NCBI GenBank assembly: GCA_035578175.1
Contig: JAQMRL010000001.1
Span: 185,515,283 to 185,579,282, forward strand
DNA length: 64,000 bases
Direction of reading: 5' to 3'
From: Catonia carolina
Taxonomy: Eukaryota > Arthropoda > Insecta > Hemiptera > Achilidae
The notes under the pieces were generated by a model, which was not told the DNA's origin, made no database searches, and worked only from the letters and a program-made list of their open reading frames with translations. Each line of letters opens with the position of its first letter. The stretch's first letter is position 1. The translations under genes and the position numbers were made by a program. Positions 1 through 9,041 of the stretch are shown piece after piece.

Positions 1-240
1 TTGCAATCATATTTATTAAGAAAACAAAAAAGAGTGGAATTAAACAGTCTCTTACTTTAGTCCACAATCCATTCTGAAAGGTAAACTCTTAACAACCAAA
101 ATTCTAAAAGGACTATAGAAATTTTTATAAACTCCAATGAACTTAATAAGTTTCACACTCACTCCATTTTTAAACAGTGCTTTCTACAATTCTTTATAGG
201 AACTCTGTTGAAGGCGGCTTTCAAATCAAAATTTGTTTGA
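1..240 (-). pseudogene. Non-LTR retrotransposon reverse transcriptase fragment
   Basis: Read on the minus strand from about 235, the sequence gives FDLKAAFNRVPIKN, which matches the reverse transcriptase motif with DxxxAFD (here AFN). After a frameshift near 185 it continues as KALFKNGVSVKLIKFIGVYKN, the following conserved stretch of LINE reverse transcriptases. Reading frames are broken and the second D of the AFD motif is N, so this is a dead fragment. It lies in the intron after the third visible TTLL exon. The clade cannot be fixed from this short piece. Confidence 0.6.
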
Positions 241-373
241 AATTGTCTGTTTTTTTTATTTTTTCTTAATATGAAGAAAAATTAATAAAACTTTATTCCT
301 TATACAATACAATAAACAAATGAAAAGCAGTGCATTAATAAATAAATTTAAAAAAATTATAAGATAATATTAC

Positions 374-533
374 CTGAAATCGTTTCATTTCTTTAACTCT
401 TTCAATAGAAACAGATAAATCTGTCCAATAAACATTCCATGAATCAGTTTCTTCTACTTCTCTCATACCAAATTGCAGTGCAATTTTTTTTACCGCTTTA
501 AATTTGCAATGAAGTAAACATATTGTACCAGCT
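374..533 (-). CDS. TTLL-like exon 3 (start of TTL domain)
   Basis: The acceptor is TGTCTTTAG before 533 and the donor is CAG|GTAATA after 374. Phase 2 from the previous exon is completed by the first A (AA+A gives K). It encodes the REVEETDSWNVYWTDLSVSI region, the most recognisable TTLL segment in the window. Confidence 0.82.
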
Positions 534-3500
534 CTAAAGACAATTAAGAAAAACACTGATAGCAACTGTCTCAATCATCAATTAAAATTTTACTTTATTT
601 ACCTTCAGAAAACAGATACTGATGTTTTTCTGACAAGTTTACAAACAGTATTTGAACTAAGTGTTGAATAAATATTGGTTTTCCTTACATTTAATCCCAA
701 ACAGCTTTGAAAAACAGATTATTTTAACCAGAGCCCCTCCCAAGAATTTTCCTAATAAAAAAATAATTAAACTTATTCATCATTTAGAAAATTAAATTTT
801 TGTGCTTTAGCATTAATTTTTAACTTAATTTACCTAACTTAATTTAACTTAACTTAATTTTTGGACTGAATCACTAACTTTGTAAATGCCTTGTAGGTTG
901 TTTGATGAAACCTTAGTTCTCAAGTCCCATTGGTGCAGTAATTTTTATCCGGGATAAATAATATACATGCATTTCATAGATGTGAGATTTTAATGGTATT
1001 TTTATATTTTAAATTATTGCTATCTGAAGTATTCGATTGGAAGATTTTTGAAATAGATAAATTTTTATTCATTCAATGGTTTTGGAAATCGGTATGAAAG
1101 TTAGCATCACTTGAATTTTCTACATATATATGATGAAGCAAACAGATTAGCAATGATTGTATCAGTTACAGACTTGTTATCGTTTATGAAGAAATAAGTT
1201 CAGTCCGTCTTTTGGAATTATTTATTTAGTTTAATTGTTTATTTAATTTAGTTTTTCATTTTATGTTGTCTAAATTTTCATTCTTGTTTTCATCGATGAT
1301 CTCGTTGGGTATATTTGTTTGTATTATATATTTTGTAACTTCTTTGTAATTTGTATAGTCGATTCGACCTTAAATAAACAAATTTAAAAAAATTACCGCT
1401 ATTGTTTCATTGTTTTTGTTATTTATTGTATTTCAACATTTAATGAAAAAATAATTGATAAAAAATGAATCACATGGTGTGGGTATGCATACTTCTTTCC
1501 TAAAGCCTCTGCTTTGGCTTAAAACACGAAGGTCAGTAGAAATCTGAACAGCAAAAATTTTGCACCTTCAAAATACTTGCATCGCTATAGGCTATATGCA
1601 AAGTGCAAAAAAGTAAAAAAATTAGATAACTCATAAATTAAATTAATAGAAATTTGTCAGTAGGAACTTTTTTGTTAATTTTTGTTTGTAATAAGTAACA
1701 AAAATATAAATTTAAAAGAAGGTAAAAAAAAATTTAATTTACTTTTTCTTTTTTCTGTGTTTTTTGCCTTCATTTATTGCTTCAGTTATGCACACAAACT
1801 CGGTAGGCAAAGAAGATCTTAAGGATTCACTTGCATCACTCCGTTTCTCTATATCATCCTTTATCAGCTCACTAAATGAATTTATATCCAAATCATCAAA
1901 ATCACCAGCTGTGGAAATACACATAGACATAACACAATAAAATCAAATTACCAAATAATAGTGCATACTACAGTATAAAAGATAAATACAAAGATATGAG
2001 GTGTGGCTATTAAATAACGAGACTGACGAAAAAATTTAATTTTAATTTTATACATAATCACTTATTGTCACCTTCAATATACACTCCTTCTCTATCCCTA
2101 CAACGCTCCATGCAAATTTCCCATTGCTGGAAATAGTGCTGCAAGTCATCTTCTGTCAGCTCCTTCAGGACACGTGCCCCTTTCTCTTTTACTGCTTCCA
2201 CAGACTCAAATCTTGTCCCTTAAGGTGAACCTTAAGGAACAGGTAAAAGTTACATGGTGCAAGATCTGGTGAATAAGGTGGATGTTCTAACACTGAGATG
2301 CTGTACTAGGCTAGGAACCTCTTGACCGATAATGCGGAATGAGGTGGCACATAGTCTTGGTAGAGAACCCATGATTTGTCCTACCACATTTCGGGGCATT
2401 TTTTCCTTACTCTTTGACGTAGTTTAGAAAGTACCTCAACGTAGTATTACTGATTAATTGTTTGACCTTCAGGAACCCAGTGAAGGTACACAATCCCATG
2501 GATATAAAAAAAACAATCATCATTGCTTTAAATTTTGACTTGTTCATTCGAGCTTTTTTGGCTCTCGGTGAAGTTTGGCTCTTCCAGTGCATGGATTGGC
2601 GCTTCGTTTCCGTATCATCAGTAAAAAAACCACGTTTCATCACATGTTGTTATCTTCAACCTGTTTAAGGTGAAATCTGCATTAAAAGGGACAAGATTTG
2701 AGTCTGTGGAAGCTGTAAAAGAGAAAGCGGCATGTGTCCTGAAGGAGCTAACAGAAGATGACTTCAAGCACTGTTTCCAACAATGGAAAATTCGCTTGGA
2801 GCGATGTAGGGATAGAGAAGGAGTGTATACTGAAGATGACAATAAGTAATTATGTAAAAAATTAAAATAAAATTTTTTACATCAGTCTCGTTATTTAATA
2901 GCCCCACCTCATATATCTGATGAGATTGATGAAATAGTATCAAGTTACAACACTACACCAACTCTTATACTTGAATAGACAACTTTACACTAGCAATTAC
3001 ACTAACTTTACACTGGCTACTATGCTGGGGTCCCGGGTTCGATTCCCGGTCAGTTCTGGCATTTTTTTCATCTGTAAATCACCACATATCATTACCTACG
3101 CACAAGCCCAAGGCTTATGTAGGCATCATCACTCAATAAAAAAAAAAAATTGGACCCACCCCATGTAAGAGCTTAAGCTATATCTATTACAAAAAGTTGG
3201 TGTAAAACACTCACACAACTTTCTCTTGCCAGTGTAAATCATGAGTGAATGACGCTAAATAAAAAACAGCCAGTTTGACTTGGATTTTGATGACAATAAT
3301 ACAAGGTTACTTGAAACTTAACTAATCTTTGTAAAAAAAATGTATAAAATAAAAGTTGTAGGTTTTTGCATTTTCTGTAACTTTAATTATATGCACTTTT
3401 ACCTTTACGCATATTAAGGCCACAACCTTAAAAAAATTATTATTTACTATGAGAGCATAGCCCTCCATAAAATTCAGCACACATGCCTCCATAAAATTGT

Positions 3501-5103
3501 AGCAGCCGTTTTTGCAAAAATCTGAAGTGAAAAATCGCATGAAAAACTACAATTTTCTGGTTAACAAATTTTTGTTAAAATGTTTGGGTTCTCTTGTGAT
3601 ACCTAACTTATGTTCCAAGTTTCAACTTTTTTGAGATATTTTGTTCACACAAACACATGCTATGAGAGTTTGAATATGTCGGTAGAATGGAGGAAGGTAG
3701 GCTGTCTAAAAGGAGTCTGTACTTGGGAGGTAGAAAGAAAAATGACCTTGGGCAGACCAAGAGGGAAGGGAATGGGTTCAGTTATGGTTGAATTGGAAAA
3801 ACGTTACGATGCCAAGGAAGCAATGGAGGAAAAATGGTTCAGTGATAGAGACAGGTGAAGAGGACCTAAGGAAATAAGAAAGATAAGAGGATGATGTAGT
3901 CACTGGGAAGTTAGAAAAATAGCAATGAATGAAAGAGCAAAGTCATTGATGACTTTTTCTTGTATACAGACGTGAGATATTAAGACAAACAATATTTTTA
4001 AAAGGTTAAAGATTAAATTTTTTAATGAATAGATTGTTTTTTTAATGTATTATAGATATTTAGGCCTTTTAAATCTTGTTACATTCACTGGCCTGATTAA
4101 TTTTAAAAATAAGATATTTAAGGAATTTAGCTGAGTCATTATTAAAGATACTTTGTAGCATTATTAGAATACGGTTAATGAGTGTATCTGTAAATGCAAA
4201 TGAACAAACTAAGAATACTCATATAAGAACACACTTATGATGTGAGTCAATAATTAAACTATGTACAAAATAAAAAATGTATAATTTATACTCCATCTCA
4301 AAGTACAAGTTATTGGATAGTACAATTTATTTGCAAAGAAAGAAATGATTTAAAATTTTGAAGATTGTAAAAGGCTAGCAGAATGCAGGGCTGGGTCTAG
4401 GGATTACATAGGTGAAAAATTCCAGGATGGCAAATTGATCCATGGTGATATAAATAAATGTGAACATATCAAAAAGATGTAGATACACCTACATATAAGA
4501 TGCAATTCTGACAACAGAAATAATTACTGAAGTGATAAATCAGAGGTTGGGAGGTTGAATGAAATTCACCCTCCGAAAAAATAAATTATAGATACAGCAC
4601 TGACAGAATTTAAATACACTGTACAGCTGAATACATTATCAGTTTGCTTACCAAATACAGAAGATGATACATCTTCTGTAAATTTTAAATAAGTGAGATA
4701 AAAAAATTTTTGGTTTCAATTTTTTTATTTACTCTGATGGTGGATCCACCGAAACACGTGTAAGTAAGAATAAAAATAAAGGTGACGCAGTTTAAAAAAA
4801 AGGTTGGTGAAATTAATATATAAATTCATTATATGAAATAGAAATAATTTCAAACTGCAGGATGCATTATAAAGATTTATTTTTGAACAATAAAGTAAGA
4901 CGTATTAATGTTTACCATAATTCATTCTTACCTCTTAGTATAAAATAATGTAAAGTCTTACCAAAAAATTCATTCTCACCATTCCCTTTTTTCGTTTTTT
5001 CATAGTTAACAGAAGAGACAGAATCATTAACAACAGCTTCCTTGTATCGATTACATAATATTTTTGATGAAATATCGTTAGTCCTTATATTAGCTATTGG
5101 CAT
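374..5103 (-). CDS. Tubulin polyglutamylase TTLL6/13-like, N-terminal part (3 exons, continues left of window)
   Basis: Tubulin tyrosine ligase-like enzymes of this group add glutamate chains to tubulin tails, mostly in cilia and on stable microtubules, using ATP. Three minus-strand exons (4962-5103, 1743-1908, 374-533) join with matching phases into 156 codons from the ATG at 5103. The first 100 residues are acidic and variable and end in a basic run (HRKKKK). At the exon 2/3 junction the TTL core begins, with a good match to the family's first block: CKFKAVKKIALQFGMREVEE, then WNVYWTDLSVSIERVKEMKRFQ. In family members this is followed by a KINHFPGM-type motif, which should be in the next exon outside the window. 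ATP-binding and catalytic residues are therefore not visible. The start is uncertain: the frame stays open upstream of 5103 as far as a possible splice acceptor near 5142. Confidence 0.8.
534..1742. other. TTLL-like intron, no recognised feature
   Basis: AT-rich intron between exons 2 and 3. I see no coding exon, TIR or SINE body in it. Confidence 0.5.
1743..1908 (-). CDS. TTLL-like exon 2
   Basis: The acceptor is TATTTCCACAG before 1908 and the donor is AAAAA|GTAAAT after 1743. It encodes an acidic Asp/Ser/Glu-rich linker ending in a Lys/Arg run just before the TTL core. A basic run in this position is usual in TTLL6-type proteins. Length and both phases agree with the neighbouring exons. 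Confidence 0.72.
1995..2913 (-). mobile_element. Palindromic (tail-to-tail) mariner-like element
   Basis: The ends are inverted copies: TATGAGGTGTGGCTATTAAA at 1995 and its near-perfect complement ending at 2913, each including a TA target site. The minus-strand half (about 2660 down to 1995) carries a decayed DD34D-type transposase: CDETWFF, TDDTETKRQSMHWKS, then PYSPDLAPC, where the third acidic residue reads N. The right end, about 2660-2913 on the plus strand, is a second copy of only the C-terminal transposase end (GTRFESVEAVKEK through DREGVYTEDDNK) and the 3' TIR. Both ends are therefore 3' ends of the same element and the 5' end is absent. Stops and frameshifts make it non-functional. 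Confidence 0.85.
2975..3152 (+). repeat. tRNA-derived SINE, family D copy
   Basis: It contains a pol III B-box-like GGTTCGATTCC in a tRNA-like head, then a body (CATCTGTAAATCACCACATA and CACAAGCCCAAGGCTTATG) and an A-rich tail after CACTCAATAAA. The body matches the copy at 51588-51757 on the opposite strand. The 5' head is degraded here. Confidence 0.8.
3175..3665 (+). repeat. Family B repeat, degenerate copy
   Basis: It starts with the family B end (GTGTAAAACACTCACACAAC then TTTCTCTTGCC). It continues with ATGAGTGAATGACGC, AAAAGTTGTAGG and GAGATATTTTGTTCACACA blocks in the same order as the copy at 6956-7909. It is shorter and diverged. Confidence 0.75.
3675..3900 (+). pseudogene. LINE reverse-transcriptase C-terminal tail fragment
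   Basis: The plus-strand frame reads GRPRGKGMGSVMVELEKRYD and then EEKWFSDRDR. This resembles the extreme C-terminus of LINE proteins (GRPR...DL..R...W.EA.....W..DRDRW). Only the tail is present, directly next to a family B fragment. Confidence 0.55.
3901..4961. other. TTLL-like intron, nothing recognised
   Basis: AT-rich sequence between the LINE tail and exon 1. No TIR, SINE head or coding exon was found. Confidence 0.45.
4962..5103 (-). CDS. TTLL-like exon 1 (putative first coding exon)
   Basis: The frame opens with MPIANIRTNDISSK and ends in the strong donor TTTTTTG|GTAAGA. The single leftover G joins CT of exon 2 to make Ala. The sequence is not conserved enough to prove membership; the call rests on phase, donor quality and order. 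A possible acceptor (TTGTTGTTTAG|ACTGG) at about 5142 leaves room for a further upstream exon. Confidence 0.6.
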
Positions 5104-5364
5104 TATCAGCGATATGTTTTTTATCCATAATAAACCAGTCTAAACAACAACAAAAATCCACTGGAAAATTATCACATATCATTTTATATCAGAGTGTACA
5201 GTCGGCCGGACAAATATACAAGCTTGGTCAATTCAATTTGGTATATTGTACTACTGTTTTCCGTAACATTAAACTTGGTCTGTAACCTTGTATTTGTGCC
5301 CTTAATTAATTTTATCTTTTCACTTATTTTGATGATGTGAGTCGAGTCACATTTCTGATATGAT

Positions 5365-5847
5365 TTATACTATTGATATGTCACCGGATGGCGACATTAT
5401 GTGGCTAACCTTATCATTTTGGTGGCCCTGAAAAGGGCCTTTTAGGTGTGTGTCCGCCGGGGCGGGTAGAGGTGTTTGATGGCCCTGAGAAGGGCCGGTT
5501 AAAACCTTATTAAATTGGTCCTGAAAAGAACCGTTGTGCCGGTCTCGAAGGAGACCGGTGTAGGCAGCGCGTGGCTGCGACGAGAGCCGTAGCTCAGGTT
5601 GATGGCCCTGAGAAGGGCCGGTTAAAACCTTATTAAATTGGTCCTGAGAAGGACCGTTGTGCTGGTCTCGAAGGAGACTGGCGTAAGCAGCGCGTGGCTG
5701 CGAAGAGAGCCGTGGCTCAGGTTGATGGCCCTGAGAAGGGCCGGTTAAAACCTTATTAAATTGGTCCTGAGAAGGACCGTTGTGCTGGTCTCTCCCAGCG
5801 TAGGCAGCGCGTGGCTGCGGCGACAGCTGCTGCAAGTCCCAGAGCAT
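5365..5847 (-). other. 123-bp tandem repeat unit array carrying nine histone-type stem-loops (160-codon open frame)
   Basis: Three copies of a GC-rich unit (phases at 5481, 5604 and 5727, period exactly 123 bp) lie on the minus strand; the third is shortened. Read on the minus strand, each full unit contains GGTCTC-CTTC-GAGACC, GGTCCT-TCTC-AGGACC and GGCCCT-TCTC-AGGGCC. All have 6-bp stems and 4-base loops, the geometry of the histone mRNA 3' stem-loop. A ninth copy at 5424-5439 (GGCCCT-TTTC-AGGGCC, preceded by AAAA and followed by ACCA) is a textbook histone stem-loop. As 123 is divisible by three, one frame (ATG at 5847, stop at 5365) stays open through all repeats with recurring SSQPRAAY and NKVLTGPSQGHQ. 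No histone protein is encoded. Whether the frame is translated is unknown; hairpins in every unit suggest that RNA structure matters more than protein. Confidence 0.8.
5424..5439 (-). terminator. Canonical histone mRNA 3' stem-loop
   Basis: The minus-strand sequence AAAAGGCCCTTTTCAGGGCC followed by ACCA has the 6-bp stem, UUUC loop and flanks expected for binding by stem-loop binding protein. Cleavage about 5 bases downstream would end a transcript near 5419. That is inside the open frame and before its stop codon. Confidence 0.8.
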
Positions 5848-5927
5848 CTTCCTTCTTTATCTCGTGGATGTAGTCGGTCGATCTTCGTCGGAGATGAGCG
5901 TAATGACAAGCGGCTCAGTGCACTGCG

Positions 5928-5935
5928 CTTTTATA
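5928..5935 (-). promoter_or_regulatory. TATA box upstream of the stem-loop array
   Basis: The minus strand reads GTAGCTATAAAAGCGC. With usual spacing, transcription would start near 5900-5905, giving about 55 bases of leader before the ATG at 5847 and about 480 bases to the last stem-loop. The surrounding 150 bp are GC- and CpG-rich, unlike the rest of the window. Confidence 0.65.
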
Positions 5936-6075
5936 GCTACTGAGAGCGCTGTGGTAGGGGGCGGTGAGTCGCTCGGCCTTGGCAACAAAGCCCTCTTTTG
6001 GAAAGAAGCCGAAAGGATTGTCGGGCACCGCTAAAGGGCCCATCGCGCCGGCCGGAAGAAGTATTCAAGGCCGGC
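5936..6075 (-). promoter_or_regulatory. GC-rich upstream region of the array
   Basis: Continuous CpG-rich sequence with GCCGGC motifs and CCAAAAG/GCCAAGG elements upstream of the TATA box. It ends abruptly in AT-rich DNA near 6075. A promoter role is inferred from position only. Confidence 0.4.
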
Positions 6076-6109
6076 AACACAGTAAATGATTAATTAGAAG
6101 GGGTGGCGG

Positions 6110-6850
6110 TGACAGATATATACATTGATAATTCCTAATGATAAATAATGTGTTATAAATTGGGCAAGTTTATTTCACAAACCAATTAGGTCTAATCATA
6201 TTAGATGTACGACTCATATTTCAAATAATAGAACGCAGATAATTTTTAAATAAATTTTTAATTATTTAAAATAATTTTTTGATAATAGAATGTAGATGTA
6301 GGATTCTTCAAGTAGAGTATCTCTTTAGTTAAAGTCTTTAGATTCGATAGTAAGGTGCAGACGAGTCAAGACGTCACAAGCTTTTATATTCATCCAGTAT
6401 ACTGTACACATTTTGAACTAGAAAAACGAAACATAAATGTTCCGTCAGCATTAATACATACAAAAGTTAAGAAACATTTAATTACGCAGATATATTCAAA
6501 TGTGACAATGAAAGCTTTTCAAATTTTTTAACCTCCTGCTTCTTTTAATGCAGAAAAGTACAAAATTATTCTAACAATATTCTGAAGAAGAATATTAATA
6601 GACTTTGAATTTTTAGTTTTATCAACAACTTGGTTGTTAACAACTACAATAGGTTACAAAACTGTATTGAATACTTTAACGTATTAAAATTTTCAGGACA
6701 CTAGAAAGAAGCTAAAAATAAAAGCTTTACCTTCTACTTTTTTAAGTTGACAAGCTACCACTACACCACAGAGATAGAATTGCATTCCATGTATTCAGTG
6801 TTTCTCTATTTTTCTTGTGTAATTTACAAGTAAAATTTTTATATATTTCC
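6110..6850. other. No recognised feature
   Basis: AT-rich intergenic sequence without a recognised gene or repeat. Confidence 0.45.
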
Positions 6851-6851
6851 C

Positions 6852-6955
6852 AAATCAAAAAATCTGGTGTGAAACACTCACACGACTTTCTCTTACCCAT
6901 GTAAATAATAAAACCTATCGTATGTTTAAAAATTATTAGTAAACAATGTAAAATG
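6852..6955 (+). repeat. Family B repeat, 5' end fragment
   Basis: It begins AATCTGGTGTGAAACACTCA and CTTTCTCTTACC, the same start as the complete copy that follows at 6956, but breaks off after about 100 bp. Confidence 0.75.
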
Positions 6956-7909
6956 AAAAATCTGGTGTGAAACACTCACACAACTTTCTCTTGCCAATGC
7001 AAATAATTAATAATAAACCTAACATTATTAATAAAATATTAGAAATAAACAAAAACTAACCTCAAAAACATAACCTTATTTTAATCATGAGTGAATGACG
7101 CAAAATGACAATCGAACTCAGTTTGGCTTAAAAATACGGAAAATCACGCTTTCACGCTAAACTAGGCTCTGTAGAGAAAAATGCTCTAAACAAAAGTTGT
7201 AGATCTTTTAATTTTCTATAAATTTAATTATATACACTTTTGTCGTAAAATGCATACTAAGACCAAAATTTTAAAAAAATCGATTATTCTCACGTTTTCG
7301 TGAGAAAAAAAAACAGAAAATCGCAAATTACCGCTAAACTAAGCGTTATACAAACAAATGTTTGAAATAAAAGTTGTAGAATTTTACATTCTCTACAACT
7401 TTTATTATAAAACGTTTTGCGCTAAAATGCATATTAAAGCCGCAATCTTAAAAAGAAAATGTTTTTGCGTAAAAACAGCCTCACGCAGAATTTCAGCAAA
7501 CATGGCGCCTACCCTATATTGTAGAGCATAAAAAATGTAGTAAACCAGGCGATTTTAAAAAAAATCGTAGGACTAGTTTTTGAAAAAATCGCAAAAAAGT
7601 GAAAAATTATACGAATAAACTACTACTTCCGGTTGACCGATTTTGATGAAAATGTTCGTGTCGGGTCCGGTAGTGATATGTAACTTAAGTTTCAAGTTTC
7701 AAGTTCGTACGATGTTCCGTTCTTGAGATATTCTGTTCACACACACACACACGCACACACACACACACACAGAGACCAATCGCTAAAAACATGTTTTTTG
7801 GGTTCAGGGGGTCTGAAAACGTATAGATCCGGTGAAAACTCGATTTCGAAAAATCAACATGAAAACAATACTTTCCTTCCTATATATTCATATAGGCAAG
7901 AGAAAGTAA
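6956..7909 (+). repeat. Family B repeat, full-length copy
   Basis: It runs from AATCTGGTGTGAAACACTCA to GGCAAGAGAAAGTAA. The CTTTCTCTTGCC near the start and GGCAAGAGAAAG at the end are inverted, so the element has short TIR-like ends. Inside are related modules around AAAAGTTGTAGA and TAAAATGCATA, and a (CA)n tract at 7738-7771. No coding capacity is visible. A near-identical pair lies at 56667-58715, so this is a non-autonomous family with several copies. Confidence 0.85.
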
Positions 7910-9041
7910 AAACATGACCTAATTTTAATCATGAGTGAATGATGCGAAATGAAAATCAATCTCTGTTCGAAAAAAACATGGAAAATCACTTATAATTGGC
8001 GCTAAACTAGGTTCTGTAGAAGAAAATGCTTTGAATAAAAAATGTCAATTTTCGATTTTCTGTTACTTTAATTATATACACACGTTATAAAATGGATAGG
8101 CCAACTACGCCTGCAATATTTTAAAAAATCCTTTTTTTACAGATTTTGATCAGCAAAACACATAAAATCACTAATTGATGCTAAACTAAAAGTTTAAAAG
8201 GTTTTTTAATGCTTTACAACTTTGATACACTTTTTTGCCCTAGAATGCATATTAAGGCCACAATCTTAAAATACGCATTTTTTCTTGAGAGCACAGCCTT
8301 CCCAAGAATTTCAGCAGACATAGGGCTTACCCTATCTTGTAGAATATAAAAATTATAGTAAAAGAGACAATTTTTAAAAAAATTGTAAGAGCCGTTTTTG
8401 AGAAAATCGCAAAAAAAGTGAAAAATTGCACGAATAAACTACTACTTTAGGTTGAGCGATTTTGATGAAAATGTTCCTGTCAGGTTCCATAGTGGTACCT
8501 AATTTATGATCCAAGTTTCAAGTTTGTACAATACTCCATTTTTGAGATATTTTGATCACACACAGACTAATCGCTAAAATATGTTTTTTGGGTTCAGGAG
8601 GCCTGAAAATGTGTATATCCGGTGAAACCTCAATTTCTAATATTTTTTTATCGCTAATGTGTACATTGCAATCTGTTCAATTCAGAACAATAAGCTAACC
8701 CATGACCAAATGAGATGAGGATGATGTGTATGACGTGTAAATGAGGCGTAGTGTTGTACAGACCCAGGCCGACCATTCCTGAGAGAGTATAGTTAATTGA
8801 ACCCCAACCATCAAAGAACACCGTTAACCACTGTCTAGTATTCAAATCTGTGTAAAAGTAACTAACTACCTTTACTAGGACTTGAACCAGGAACCTTAGT
8901 CTCCGAAAATCACCTGAAAACAGCTGACTCACGGCTACGACTTTACCTCTAGACCCCAACCTGGTGGGTCAAGTTCTAATAATTTACATGAAAACAATAT
9001 TTTCCTTTTTATGTATTTATAAAGGGGAAAAGAAAGTAAAA
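7910..9041 (+). repeat. Family B repeat, 5'-truncated copy split by a SINE
   Basis: Homology starts at TAATTTTAATCATGAGTGAA and follows family B through TGTATATCCGGTGAAACCTC at about 8630. It is then interrupted at 8643-8973 by a SINE, and resumes at ACATGAAAACAATATTTTCC to finish with AAAAGAAAGTAAA at about 9040. Confidence 0.8.
8643..8973 (-). repeat. tRNA-derived SINE, family C, with target-site duplication
   Basis: On the minus strand the head carries an A-box-like TCTAGAGGTAAAGTCG and a B box GGTTCAAGTCC, followed by a body of about 230 bp and an A-rich end. It is flanked by the direct repeat TTCTAATA (8635-8642 and 8974-8981), as expected for LINE-mediated insertion. Related copies lie at 40515-40815 and 55812-56540, and in pieces at 12825-13575. 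Confidence 0.85.

Noticed and set aside
5478..5780. CRISPR-like repeat array
   Set aside because: The 123-bp units are contiguous without spacers and the genome is eukaryotic.
5761..5943. 60-codon plus-strand frame over the stem-loop array
   Set aside because: Antisense to the TATA-driven unit and without any family match; a shadow of the GC-rich repeat.
8654..8959. 101-codon minus-strand frame
   Set aside because: Lies fully within a family C SINE; similar frames at 55846-56064 and 40647-40829 are parts of other copies.
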